Notes under the pieces: model-generated
Seen by the model: the letters and a program-made list of their open reading frames with translations, nothing else
Told to the model about the DNA's origin: nothing
The model's database searches: none
Made by a program: the position numbers and the translations under genes
Part shown: piece after piece, positions 1 to 11,800 of the stretch
Layout of the letters: every line of letters starts with the position of its first letter
Numbering within the stretch: the stretch's first letter is position 1
DNA from: Nectonema munidae
Taxonomy: Eukaryota > Nematomorpha > Nectonematoida > Nectonematidae
Reading direction: 5' to 3'
NCBI GenBank assembly: GCA_030549495.1
Contig: JAUIRK010000463.1
Location: 247,001-311,000, forward strand
Length of the DNA stretch: 64,000 nt

Positions 1-58
1 ATGCAAGAATAATATTTTCAATACCCATTCACCAATCAAACATAAAATAGAGCAGTAG

Positions 59-145
59 TACGATGGTGGTGAAGACGCTCTTCTGAGTCTCGAAGAAGCT
101 AATGATCATCATAGTGAGGAAGCTGATCATTTTGAGATGATGTGA
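59..145 (+). CDS. possible terminal exon of an unknown gene (acidic C-terminus)
   Basis: From 59 an open frame of 28 codons ends at a TGA at 143-145. It follows an AG at 57-58 that could be a splice acceptor. The peptide is strongly acidic with alternating Glu, Asp and His and ends in Glu-Met-Met. Codon use is less AT-rich than the flanks and the sequence after the stop falls back to AT-rich DNA. No family is recognised. There is no good polypyrimidine tract before the AG, so this is a weak call; it could equally be chance or the edge of a repeat. Confidence 0.22.
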   Translation, partial: YDGGEDALLSLEEANDHHSEEADHFEMM

Positions 146-2529
146 ATCCTCGCATCATCTCAATCTATATGACGTTACGATGTAGTTTATGTATAATAAT
201 GTGTGATGATGATGACATTTGTAAGTATGATAGAATTCATAGTGGGGTAGAGTATTGAAAATATTGATTGAAATCAAAGTAATTTATGATTCTTTAAAAT
301 ACATTTATTACACACTCTAACTTTAAATGGAGAAAAAGTAGAGAAAATAATACTTTCACAAAATGTTCACATACACTTTTTATATAAAAATTTATTTTAA
401 TTCATCACATCGTCAATCAGTCTTAAGTTGGTGACACTTCAGACTTAAAAATATATTTCCCATTATTTCTTACTAACTTAACTATTATATAAACGTATTG
501 CCAACTAAGAAATGAACTAACTGGCTATATAACCCAGGAAACTAACAACAAACAAACAAACAAATTAAAAGTTAGCATATGGTTGGCAGTTATCTAAGGA
601 CATGTGTTGCATAAAGTAGGCTCGCGATTTAAATGTGAAGTGCCTCAGTAAGAACAGCATTGAATTTTAAGATGGCTAAGGCACGTGTTTTAATTTTTTT
701 TCACACTTTAAGTCTAACGAAGGATTCTTAAAATTAGACCGACAAAAATTCTTTTTTTAAAAAGACATATAAATTGGAGTTGCGTCAAATGAAGAGAGTT
801 TTCTAATGTGTCCATAAGAGTCAGGAGTTTTTCAAGCTTTTTAAGTACAAATACCAATCAATACAAATAATACCAATGTTATAATTGCACATAATTATTG
901 TTATATTTGTTATAACATTTTAATATTGTTATTTTCCTACTCCTCTAACATTACACATTAAAAGCTATTAAATTAGTGACATGGAATTGGATATTAGTTG
1001 GCCGTGGCTCTATCGCATTCCTAAAGGCATCTCTGAATCAAAATGTTAAAAAAAAAACAGGTCTAATCGAAGGAACGATGCCTCCATGTGAAAATAGTTG
1101 ATGGAATAGTAGAAAACGATGCAAAATTAGCATTGGGCAACACACCGATATTTGAAGTAATAAATGTTTAAACATAATAAGAAATATATTACAAGAATAA
1201 AATTAGTTATATTATTTAGATCTATATTGATATATGGGATTTTCATATTCTATTTGGGCTATATTTAATAACAGAGATGAGTTTTTATCTGTCTGATAAT
1301 AGAGGAAATATCAGGCTTTTGAATTGTTAATTATAACCTTAAATGACGTCTTCTTATATCCAACAGATTTGTTTGATTTCTCAAAATACCATTTCCATGG
1401 CTACACCCAGATTCTACTTTAGTAGGGAATGGCAATTGGAAAGGGTGAACAATTTTGAATAAAAGCCGCCAAAGGAACTTCAGTAAAAAAGATCGCTAAA
1501 TAAGGTTACCGACCTCAAAGGGTCGGTACGGACAATTTTAGTCATTTGTGTTCTAGCTTGGCTTTTATAGCAGCCAGACATTTTCTCAGAGATAGCATAA
1601 CTTATTTTTAAGCAAATATATATTTTAACCACACTATAAAAAATGAAAGAAATATCATCAAATTAATATGGTATAGATAGAGGCAACCATCTGAAGGGCA
1701 TTTAAGTACAATGTTTATGTAAATGTAAAAATCCTTGAAATTATATGGAATTCCTTGAAAAATAAAGAAATTTTCTTGGACTTTTGTATTCGATAAAACA
1801 ACCATTTTAACAAACACAAAAAATTTCAAAACAGGAGAAAAATTATAAAATTAAGCCAATAATACTCATTATTACACTTTTCACTTTTTTACACACAGAA
1901 ATTTCACGAACAATTTCGATGATCACACACTTCAAAATTAGGCGTTGAAAATATTATATTACATATTTTTAGAGGTATGATCTTTTTTTGTAATGGGAGG
2001 GGGATCAACTCGTTGATCTGATTGGATAAAAATAGTTGAATATTTTTTAATTTTTAAAAAATCAAATTACACCAGAATCCAACTAATTCATTTTGAAAAA
2101 ATAAAAATATGCACAAGCCAAAGATTTATTTTTAAAATCATTCCTTCTTAATTCCCTATTTACCAAAAAAATAATGTCACAAAAGAAGGGTATGCACATA
2201 TTGCTATGATGTAAAAATCATTTTAACGAATAGTCTGTTGATAAAAATATATCACGAATTAGTTAATAATTCCAAACACAATTTTAAGTGACTATTTGTT
2301 TAAACCTACAACCTAAACTTTATGTCAGTGCTAATTAAGGTAAAGCAAAATATTTTATACGAACATTTTATCCCTACTCTTAAAAATTTTTTAAGTACAA
2401 CTTTTAAAAGAAATATTAGTACTGCCATTTTTACAAAAATATCTGATATTTCTATATTATATTATATTCATACAAAATATAGATAATATTAGCATAAAAT
2501 AATTATAACAAATTTATATAAAATAAAAT
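146..2529. other. AT-rich DNA without recognisable gene
   Basis: No frame with recognisable protein similarity on either strand. The only structured site seen is the short hairpin at 1507-1528. Confidence 0.6.
1507..1528. repeat. 8-bp perfect hairpin
   Basis: TACCGACC at 1507-1514 is repeated as its exact inverted copy GGTCGGTA at 1521-1528, with loop TCAAAG. It is far more GC-rich than its surroundings. It may be the end of a decayed MITE or a chance palindrome. Confidence 0.4.
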
Positions 2530-2790
2530 GCGACACGAAACCCCATTTCAATACTGAATGGGTCTAGGAGCGACGGAAAAAGTATGGACAACTCTCATTT
2601 GGGGGTAGAAGCGAGAGGGCGGTGCTCACAAGACACAAGTATATATAAGTGCGTCAGTCAAATAAACTTAACAGGTGTTATCAACCTTTGCATGGAAAGC
2701 AGGCCGCGCTCACTAAAATCTTCTGTACAACTTACTCTCATTTGCCATTTAAAAAAGTTATGTAATGCTCTCTTACAATAAAAAAGACAT
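2530..2790 (+). other. GC-richer block with TATA-like motif
   Basis: About 250 bases stand out as less AT-rich than the flanks. They include TATATAA near 2640 followed by a TCAGTC initiator-like hexamer only about 13 bases on, closer than core promoters usually have it. A 65-codon open frame crosses the block (2584-2781) but resembles nothing known. Promoter, repeat or exon fragment all remain possible. Confidence 0.18.
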
Positions 2791-5120
2791 CTTTGTGAAC
2801 AAATGCTCGATGAAAAATAAAAAATAAAAGCAAGAAGGTTTAAAAAATCGCTGCCAACGTATTAGTGAACAACGTGTTATAGTAATTCCTTCATCGATAT
2901 ATACATTAAGAAGAGACCATGCCTTTTGTACTCATCACCACAATCACGATGAAACACGAAATATTTGCAGTGTGAAAAATTTCTTCCACTCCTCCCTTTC
3001 TCCTTGTGCTTGTTTATATAACTTCAAAATATTTAATATTCAGGTTGCTTCTCGTTGTAAATGATAGATCTTTCGCGTGACAACCATGAAATCCAATGAG
3101 AATAAATGGATTTAATGCTAGGTATTTTCAGTCTTTGTCAACAAGCTTCCAAATTAGAAGGGTTCCAGAGAAGTTTGAAATTCATGAAAATTTTTTTTTG
3201 AAATAAAATTATGACTGAAGATCGTGCCTTAAAACTCCTAACATTGTGTTCAAAAAATAATAGAATATATGTAAGACGAAAAACAAGGAAAATAATTTAG
3301 GATTGTCTAAAAATTATTATTCTTTTTATAAAATGTCCATCTTTAAAACAATTTTGAATAAATCATCAAGACTGCAATGTTTTTCCTAATTTTTTACAAC
3401 TGGGCCTAAAAAATTGTTAGTGCGATATTAAAATTATTTACATATTTTGATTGGACGTTGAATAAAATCTCAATAACACATTTAAACTATATAACATAGA
3501 CTTTCAAAAATTGATTCAAACGTTAAACTATTTAATTATTTTTTCGGTCTACTTCATCTTTTTTCAATTCTATTCTAAATAAAAAAAGATTAAATAAGAT
3601 TAAAAAAAAGAAAAAATAGATTGAAATAGCTGAAATAGAACTGAGATTAGTATAGTTAAATTTATGCAATTTAAAATTTTATAACGGTATTAAATTATTT
3701 TTCAGCCTACCCTTCATCTGTTTGGGAGGTTATATAAAAATTTAAATTTTAAGTTTATTCAAAAATATTTTAACGCCATCTATTTCTGAGAAAAGTGGCA
3801 AAATGAGGAAAAAATGAGGACGATTGATTTAGTGCAGAAGTCAGCACATTTTTTGAAGCGGACTGGATTACCGGAAAGTTAAAAAAAGCCAGCCAGAATA
3901 TTAAAATGTTATGGGAAATTGGCATTATGAAATTTCAATATAAAGCAAACTTAATTATATTTAAAAAAATTATCAAAAAAAGAAAAATACTGAAAATAAA
4001 AATAAAATATCTGCGTAAATATCATACAAATTAAAACTGTATAGTAAAAAATTAATGCGATTTATGAAATTGACCTTTGAATTATTAAAAAATGATTGAG
4101 GTTCGGCCTGATATCGGGCATCCAATCAAAAGTAATACTTTTGATATTCATCAATCAGTCTTGTTGGGTGAGTTACTTTACATACTTCATTATTGAAAAA
4201 TGTTTGTTGAAAAACATAGGTTGTAACAAAGATTGATGCCTTACCAGCAGCAAATTTTTTTAAGTTTTGGAACTCAGTATCAGGTAAATAACAATTCTCT
4301 ATGATTTATTTTTAACGTTTCATTTAATTTGACTAAGACAGTATTTAAGTTGCAATCAAATGATCTTGATCTGAATTTTTTTTTAAAAATCTTTATTCAA
4401 TTTTTTTAGGAAAATCAAGATGAACGTAGAGCAAAATTCTTTCAAAAATTAAAAATGAGAAAAATCTCCTTTTTTAAGTGTATTTCAAATAATTTTTTTT
4501 TGAAATCTATTAAAATCACAAATAAGATGATTTTTTCCTTGAAGTTTTAAATTTGAGAAATACAGATCAATGGATTAGTCTTGTTTTTCTAGTAAGAAAA
4601 AAATTATTTCATTTCGAAGCACGAAATAAAATATGCCACAACTTAGCCATCTTTCGGCTGTGTAAAAGGCAAGTCTGAAAATTCTGAATCAACATCTTCA
4701 AGAAAAGTTTGAAATTTAAGATGATTTAGTGGGTGTATTTTAATGAAATTTACAACAGAAACTATACAGGTTTCGCATACAACAAAGTTCAAACATAAAG
4801 TTTGGTAGTGATATTGAAATAAAAGTGAAAAAATTTGCACTTGGAATTACCAAATCTTTTAATTTACTTCCAATCTGCCCTACCAATCCCTTTTAAATTA
4901 GCAGCCATATTTTTTGATGAACTGTAAAACCTCGTATTTATTGATAGTTATAGTATTGCAAAACTTCCGATTTTGTAGTTTTCTGTCAATTTCAAAGTTT
5001 CGAAACTCGCCCAAAAATTCAAATTGATGATTTGTTGTTCCACATTTTTGCTTGCTTCTTTATCATTGATACGTGAGTTATTTGGATTACTCATTTTGCT
5101 TTCTCGCTAAATTTTTCATC
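2791..5120. other. AT-rich DNA without recognisable gene
   Basis: Dense homopolymer A and T runs, no recognisable coding similarity and no clear repeat boundary. Confidence 0.55.
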
Positions 5121-5124
5121 ATGT

Positions 5125-6110
5125 ATGATAAAACATCAAGTGAAAAAAACTCCAAGTAGATCAAACTTCTTTCCACGGAGTTTTCCTCGATTAAAAGAGC
5201 TTCAGAAATACTGGGAATTAAGTATTCTGAAGCAAAATTTATTGTTGAAAGGTATGATGATAAAAAGACAACGAATCAAGTTCACACAAGCAACACGGTG
5301 GATATAAAAAAAGTTTCTCACGCCTGAAAGACTAAGTTTTTTAGAAAGCCTCATTGAAAGCTCTTCAATGTTAACCTTGGAAGAAATGAGCTAAAAGATG
5401 GAAGAGTTTTCCATTAAAATTGCTCAAAGTACTCTTCATAATTATTTGGTCAATACATTGAAAATTACACTCAAACGAGCAAACAAGCAAATTGAGGATA
5501 AAGATGCTTAAAAGAAAATTTTATGCACGAGAGTTTCAAAATTTTGCTCCCAGCTCGCAATAATCTTTAATTTTTATTGATGAAAGCGGCTTCAACTTAC
5601 ACCTGAGACGTTCTCACGCTCGTTCAAAAAGAGGAAGAAGAACTAGTGTAATTATTCTTACTAACAGAGGAAAGAATGTTTCTTTAGAGTTAGCAGTGAA
5701 CTGCTTTAAAGTGATTGATTATGATGAAATCATCAAAGATGGTACTTGCAACGGTAAAAAGTTTTTAAATTTCATTGAAAATTTGTTTGGAAAACTTAAT
5801 CTTAATAATTCAATAAAAAATGATGCTTGGATTCTCCTAGAAAATGCCAAAATCCACAAGAGTAGAGAAGTAAAAGAAACTTTTCAACAGAATGAAAAAT
5901 AACAATTAAAGTTGCTTTCTCCTTATTCCTTCATGATGAATCCGTGCGAAAACGTTTTTTCAAAAATTAAAAGTAAAGTTAGAAATATATTGAATTCCAC
6001 AAAACTAAGTATGTCTTTTTCATCTACACTCAGAGAAGGTGTTGATTCTATTTCTACGTTTGACTGTTAAAATTATTATAGACATATGCTAAACAACATC
6101 AATATAGCTT
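5125..6110 (+). pseudogene. Tc1/mariner-IS630-type DDE transposase remnant
   Basis: Pieces in different frames spell a transposase of the IS630/Tc1 type (DDE_3 fold). A helix-turn-helix segment lies at about 5190-5320 (contains ASEILGIKYSEAK). The first catalytic Asp is in FIDESGF near 5580, followed by a basic stretch typical of the family. The middle motif near 5840 reads LLENAKIH where the family has LxDNAxxH, so the second catalytic Asp is replaced by Glu. The third motif near 5935 keeps the Asn-Pro-x-Glu. Several frame changes and stops separate the pieces, so the gene is dead. No convincing terminal inverted repeats were found on either side. Confidence 0.75.
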
Positions 6111-6700
6111 CAACTGGACAATTATATAGTCCAAATATTTCTTCATGATTACTATTTTTACCGACAATAAAGTTATTCTTTTTTACTAAAAATATTTATT
6201 TATAATTTTAACTCTTAAATTAATTTTTTTACTGAATTTTGTATTCTTTCCAAAGTTTGTAACTTGTTCTTTGAATAGACTTGTTTTGAATATTTTTTCT
6301 TAATTTTTATGAAAAAAGTTCAATAATTTCAAGGATTAACTTTAAATTTCCCTGTTTTATTAATAAAACGATAACAAATAAGTTAAATATGAAAAATAAA
6401 TTGCAAAAAAAAATTATGACTACATTTAAGTTAAAAACTGATTTTATTTAATATTTTAAAAAATATGAAAAAAAAACAAAAAAATTTTTCATTCTAGTTT
6501 TAATTTTAAAACTTCCACAATATTTTTTATAAACTTTTCAATATTTAAAGTATGATTTTATCAACTTATATTTAAAACATTTTGAAAAAGACTGTGTTGA
6601 AAACTTTTATTACTGACTGTGATCATTTTTTTCTGAAAATAAAAATTGTTGCCGACAAAATTTTTGACTTTATAGAAAAGAAAAAAATCAAAATAAAGAA
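6111..6700. other. AT-rich DNA, no gene seen
   Basis: Long A and T runs; probably the untranslated and terminal part of the decayed Tc1/IS630-type element plus unrelated intergenic DNA. Confidence 0.4.
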
Positions 6701-6703
6701 TAC

Positions 6704-6796
6704 CAACTTAAAATGAAAAAGGACGAACTTAAAATGAAAAAGGACGAACTTAAGATGTAAAAAGACGAACTTAAAATGAAAAAGAAAGAACTTAAA
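6704..6796 (+). repeat. 21-bp minisatellite with heptad-coding frame
   Basis: Four and a half copies of a 21-base unit. The unit is a multiple of three, and in one frame each copy reads as the heptad ELKMKKD. Translation runs from about 6668 to a stop near 6855, with a single in-frame TAA in the third copy. The reading resembles a charged coiled coil, but no upstream exon or start was found, so it may be coding-derived or simply a short tandem repeat. Confidence 0.55.
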
Positions 6797-8230
6797 GCAA
6801 AAATGCTAGATCTTTTCAAAAGTATAAATAAAGTGAATGAAAACCCCCATTCTTGAATTTCTTTTAGAATTTTTTATGAAGTGCACGGAAAAACCAAAAC
6901 AATTCTGAAATATCGTGATATTGGAAAGCCCTAATGCATAGTATCAATCATGGGCGCAACCAGAGGAGGGCAACACCACCCCTCCCCAGTCAGATAAGCT
7001 TTTATAAACATATTGTATCCGATTTGAAATTTTATATCATTTATATTTTTTCTATTAAAAAAATCAAACTTCTATTTAAAAACACTATTCAAGATTTATA
7101 AAAATATTTATTTTCAGAGTTGAATTAAGGTCTTTTATCAATAGCAAAAAATCACACTTTTTGTATAACATACGGAGTCTAAACAAAGCTGAAAATTGAT
7201 TTAATTTTTGTAAGAGTAATGATTATTACAAGTAATAAATTATTATTAATATCTATTTCTGGAATGCTTCTAGAAAATTTTCTTTTAAGTTTTTTGTTTT
7301 AAATTATAAAATTTTATTTTTTTAGTCAATTTCACTAGTGACATCAATTACATTATTAAATCAATATAGGTTCGAGGATAATTGATGCCAATTTAGGATA
7401 AAACTATATTAAATAGACAAGCTTACTACCTCATCACAGCATTGTTTATATAGCAAATTTTGAATTATAGTTTAAACTTACTTTTAAAGATGTTGGAAGT
7501 AGATTTTATTATTTTAAAAAATATGGAAAAAACATTAACTCATATAAGCATTTTCATTTTAAGCAGTGAGATGGTTCACACGCACACACAATTATGTAAT
7601 AAATAGAGAGCAAGAAAGCAATAAAATAAAAAGTTACGCTTTTTATGCGTTTCAATACGTGGCTTTTTCAGCATAAAACTCCAAAGCATCACAGAGAGAG
7701 AAAATCTGTTCCATTTACTAACTTAACTAGTAAACTCGCTTGTCCATAAAATTGCTAACCACTTGATTAAATGGACTAAATTAGGTTAGTTAAAATTTTG
7801 TTCTATATTCTAATTAAAATACAAAATTACTTTCACATATAACTTCAATAAAAAATTTATTGAAGAAGTAATAAAGCTGTAATTTTTGTCTGATAAAAGT
7901 TGAACCTAAATATTGAACTTATTTATTTTTAAATGTGATATTGCATACACTGGCATATCCCATCTTTACGAGATAATTCATTCGTCTCTATCGATTCGTA
8001 AAGTGAAGGATACGTAAAGCAAATTATCATTTATTAAATAAAACTAATCAGGATCCGTTAAAAATAACGTAAAATTGATTATGAATCAGCAAAATATATA
8101 ATATTTCCGTATAAAGCAAGACCTCTATCATAAAATACGTTTAAAATTAGTTAAAATGAGTATTTTCAATAATAATAATATTAATGTAAGGTGGAGTTGA
8201 TGAGTGACAGTAGTCTATAATCGTATCTTA
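6797..8230. other. AT-rich DNA; small GC-rich island near 6950-7010
   Basis: Mostly featureless. At 6950-7010 a C-rich stretch (GGGCGCAACCAGAGG and CACCCCTCCCC) resembles the GC-rich ends of interspersed elements seen elsewhere in the window (for example 16780 and 20362), but no complete element could be bounded. Confidence 0.4.
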
Positions 8231-8234
8231 AGTT

Positions 8235-8341
8235 ATATTACTCTGATTCAAGGATGCAAGATGTTTCAAAAGAGGTGCCACCAGCATTAGAGAATACTGA
8301 GGACCGCATGCGACCCACGGGCCCCAATTTGGACAGCACTG
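8235..8341 (-). mobile_element. hAT-type terminal fragment
   Basis: Read on the minus strand from 8341 the sequence starts CAGTGCTGTCCAAATTGGGG and continues into a GGCCCGTGGGTCGC block. That is the usual look of hAT (Charlie-like) terminal inverted repeats. The bases outside (TCTTAAGG from 8342) share TCTTAAG with a site near 8227-8233, which could be a target-site duplication around a short relic, though the opposite end lacks a CAG terminus. Confidence 0.45.
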
Positions 8342-9780
8342 TCTTAAGGGATGCGTTCAGAAGAGTGATAGTTCAATATTGTCACGACATCATCCTGAAC
8401 ATGGAGCATTTTAACTTGTAGAAAGGAGTCGCCCAATCTACTACTCCGTCTCTATGTCGTCGCTGTTTGTTCGGGGCTGCTTATTCACCAGCTAAGCTTG
8501 CTAATGTCGCGTTTCAATTTCATATCTTTTCTATATATCGTTTCCACCATATCTGATATCGTATCGATATCGTTTCCACCATATCTGAAGGCCGTTCCAC
8601 TATCCACAACCCGCTCTCTAGCTGTTCCAGCTCAGCCGAGAAGAAAAATGATCAATCAAGCGAAATAAATGCATTCCCGTGAACAAAAATTTGTGTTGGA
8701 TCCTCAGATCTTCGGAAAGAAACACTATCTTGAATGGATTAAATTATAGTTCTGAACCTGCTGTTCACGAAGCTGACGGCATTCATAAACCGACTTCAAG
8801 GGGTGCTTAGATGGCTGATGCAAAAATTTTCGAAACATTTTCTCTTTTAGTATATTGTTAAATGGTAGCAGATATAAGAATGTCATTAACTCAGTAAGAA
8901 CGCTTCTGTATTACACATTCAAAATATTTTATTTAGTTTTAGAAGAATTTCGAACAGAAAAATAAGCTTTAAAATAAGATAAAGACGAAAAAATTTAAAT
9001 AAATAGACAGCATTGAAGAATTTTTATGTTATAAGAATGTTTGCCATGAAAAAATGAAATATTAAGTTTCATATCAAATGCTTCAAGTTTTATTCTAGTA
9101 ACAGTAACAAAATAAAGCGATTATTTTCTTTCTGAAAGCAAATGAATGTTTGAACCATTATGGCATACCGTGTATACCGTTCTATAAGTCAATCATTGAG
9201 CAGGTTAATTTTATCTTCAAAACTTTTACATGGAACACATTGTTGTCTCATCTCAATGGGTTATACAACGTTAAATTTGAAACACTTTGATTTATTTCTT
9301 GATGAATTATATAGCACAACGTAGGTGTTAAAAAATGAGGTTACAGCGAACATGCAGTGAATTTCAACATTTGGTTCTATACAGCGACATATACGGTATA
9401 TATAGAAAGAGGCCATTTGAATTATATTGAGACATATCTTTTTTAGGTTTGTATGATGTCAACCTGTCTATTAAATTTTTTAATTTTGCCACTTAAAAAA
9501 GATTATTTTCCGCTTTTATAAAATAATTGTATAGCCACTGATAAAATTTTGCGCAGTGTCAGATTAGTAGGAATTCGTGTAAATTGATTCATCAAAGGTT
9601 GATAATAATCGCTATGGGCTAACGTTTATATGAGGGAAGAAAGGGTAAACGTACTGGAATGTTCTTTACCTTGATTTATAGCTAGAATTCTGATTAGAAG
9701 CAAAAGGAATTCGTTCGATGAAAAAAAGTTAGACACGCATTCATATGCAGTACCTTTCTAAGACATAAAGATGGAATATA
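8342..9780. other. no gene recognised; moderately GC-richer stretch 8350-8760
   Basis: The first 400 bases have ordinary base composition for coding DNA but no frame I can assign; ATCGTTTCCACCATATCTGA occurs twice at about 8545-8588. The rest is AT-rich. Confidence 0.4.
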
Positions 9781-9794
9781 AACTTTGAAGAAAA

Positions 9795-9866
9795 AACGTA
9801 ATGGCGCGTAAAAAGAAATGAAAGGGCGTGGCGCTTACAACGACGCCATTTTCACAAACACACCAC
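9795..9866 (+). promoter_or_regulatory. CpG-richer promoter-like block with paired YY1-like sites
   Basis: Against an AT-rich background this stretch has clustered CpGs and two inverted ATGGCG/CGCCAT cores: AATGGCGCG near 9800 and GACGCCATTTTC near 9843-9854. The second matches the YY1 core AAAATGGC on the minus strand. A tiny upstream frame (Met-Ala-Arg-Lys-Lys-Lys-stop) starts near 9801. The block lies directly before a well-placed ATG at 9868. Inference only; no transcript evidence. Confidence 0.3.
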
Positions 9867-9867
9867 A

Positions 9868-9895
9868 ATGGTGCCGAAGAAAGGAGAGAAACAAA
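9868..9895 (+). CDS. possible short first coding exon
   Basis: ATG at 9868 is preceded by CACCACA, a favourable animal start context. It opens MVPKKGEKQ, which is followed at once by GTGAAC, a usable splice donor at 9896. A short basic N-terminal exon under a CpG-rich promoter is typical of ribosomal and other housekeeping proteins. The next exon could not be identified and the gene is not recognised. An open frame of 71 codons on the opposite strand (9903-10118) resembles nothing. Confidence 0.25.
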
Positions 9896-9899
9896 GTGA

Positions 9900-10500
9900 A
9901 CATTAAAATTTATCAACGAATTCGTGTTCTATCACGATTTTAATCTGGATCTTTTGTTCAAGTGCGTGGATTAGACATTGTGAAGGGACGCCTTCTGTAA
10001 ATCGCATTGATAAATAACGACACTCGCTTCTGCGCATTCTTATCCTTCGGTTCGCCTTCATTCCACATTTATGATATTCATAACACAAAAAAGCCATTGC
10101 CGCATAAATAAGCTGCAATATTTAACCAGAAAGTTGCGTTAAAAAATGAACTAGTTTTTTAGTAAAAATTTCCAAAAAAAAGAAAATGTTAATTCATCTT
10201 TACTGAGGAAATAATCAAGAAGACATCAATTAAAAAATATATTTGATCACATTTGAAATATTCTCTCATAATACTATTATTGGTTTTAGTAAAGCATATC
10301 ATCTACTTGCGCAGAGCTGGAGTGTATTTATTGTGCACCCATGAAGTTTTATATCAAATTACTTAAAAGCGCATGCCTTTTCTGGTATAAAATGGATTAA
10401 TAATAATATAATTATATTTTCAAAATTACTATTTTATGATTTATGAAAAACAAAAAAAAAAAGTTAATCCTATTGAAATATGTGTACATACTTTAGTTCT
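9900..10500. other. no gene recognised
   Basis: Could be the first intron of the putative gene starting at 9868. The first 200 bases are CpG-richer, the rest AT-rich. Confidence 0.35.
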
Positions 10501-10504
10501 TTTC

Positions 10505-10540
10505 TTAACCCTTTGAGGACCGCAGACTGAAATGGTCTGC
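10505..10540 (+). mobile_element. piggyBac-like terminus with hairpin
   Basis: TTAA (10505-10508) is followed by CCCTTTGAGGACC and then by a perfect 6-bp hairpin, GCAGAC (10522-10527) and GTCTGC (10535-10540). TTAA plus CCCT plus a subterminal palindrome is the layout of piggyBac ends. A matching opposite end was not convincingly found; a CCCCTTTG on the minus strand near 10775 is a weak candidate. Confidence 0.35.
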
Positions 10541-10848
10541 TTTAAATGGACTTCAAGTTTTCGCCCGAAAAGAGTTAAATGTAAATGGAAATCCAAGTTC
10601 TTTATATTTATTTTTATGAAAACTAATTTAAGAAAGTAATTCAACTTAAAAAGCAAAGCATATTTGTTAATAAAATATTTTTAAAAAATGAGTACATTGA
10701 TAGAAAATTAGAAATTTTTTAGAATGACTACAATCAAAAAATTCCCAATATCACTACATCTAACACTACAAAGGGGCGAAATGACTTTTCAGACAAAAGG
10801 GGACGGAATTTTAGCTATTAATTGGTTTTTCGTTGACTTCATCATTAA

Positions 10849-10925
10849 GACGGACGGCCTAGTGGTGGGGGCGTAGAGTCTTGATCCAGTTGGTATTGGT
10901 TTGATTCCCAATCGTGATTATTCCT
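10849..10925 (+). repeat. tRNA-derived SINE head
   Basis: A-box-like GGCCTAGTGGTGG at 10856-10868 and a near-consensus B box GGTTTGATTCC at 10898-10908. The spacing of about 42 bases is that of a tRNA gene. It does not fold into a clean tRNA with an acceptor stem, so it is a SINE head or tRNA relic and not a functional tRNA. Confidence 0.5.
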
Positions 10926-11720
10926 ACGATCTGATGGACGCGATACGGATAAATAAAAAAAATCATGACAAAAATTTCATCTTTGAAGTGATTTTAAGAA
11001 TTATTCTTTATCACATCCCAAATTAATAAGTCAAAAGCAAGAAAGCATGTGAGCTCCTAAAGTAAACCTGTGTCCTTTTTGAAGTTTTCGCATTCTAAAT
11101 TTCTTTTGAACAATTAAATAGTTGAAATAATTATATTAGAGTGTTTGCGGTAGAAAATTATTACAAATGTGTTGTGTTTATATTGTTTGAAATCCTTTTT
11201 CATAAAAAAAATTAAAAAAAAACATTGTGAATATTATAATGAAATTAACCATAAAATATATATTTTTTTCAATTTACGTAAAGAGTTTCCATCATTTCTT
11301 ATAGAAATTCAAATATGCATGTCAACTTAGCAGTAAAATGTGACTAGATCACTGGTATACACGTTCTAATTTTATTTTTAGATCACATTAATTAATTTAT
11401 TATTTTTCAAAATTTTTATTGAAGAAAATTTAATTAAACAATTTTTTGTTAACTCAAAAATAAGGGATTTAAGTTTCGACTTCAAGATCATTATTTAGTG
11501 AAGGAGTTAAAATTCAACGCAAGCCTTGAGACTTATTATATTATTGTATATAAATTCTCAGTGGCATTTATCTCCTTTTTTCGCCTAATTCAGATTTTTT
11601 TCATTATTACTATAAATAATAATAATAATAATAATAATCAATTGTATTTCAAGCATCATAACTCTCGTCTCCAAGATCGCTTTTAGACTTTTCAATATTG
11701 TATTTCATTGCTTTTTCCGA
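10926..11720. other. AT-rich DNA with an (AAT)n microsatellite
   Basis: No gene seen. A run of seven AAT units lies at about 11618-11638. Confidence 0.5.
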
Positions 11721-11800
11721 TATCATCGTGGGCAGATGGCGAATCAATGAAAGTTTTTGGTATTTGTCCTCCTAAGTTCGATCCCCATTGTGAAATCCCT
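11721..11800 (+). repeat. tRNA-derived SINE head (second family)
   Basis: A-box-like TGGGCAGATGGCG at 11729-11741 and B box AGTTCGATCCC at 11775-11785, 46 bases apart. The sequence between the boxes differs from the SINE head at 10849, so the two may be different families or old copies. Confidence 0.45.
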
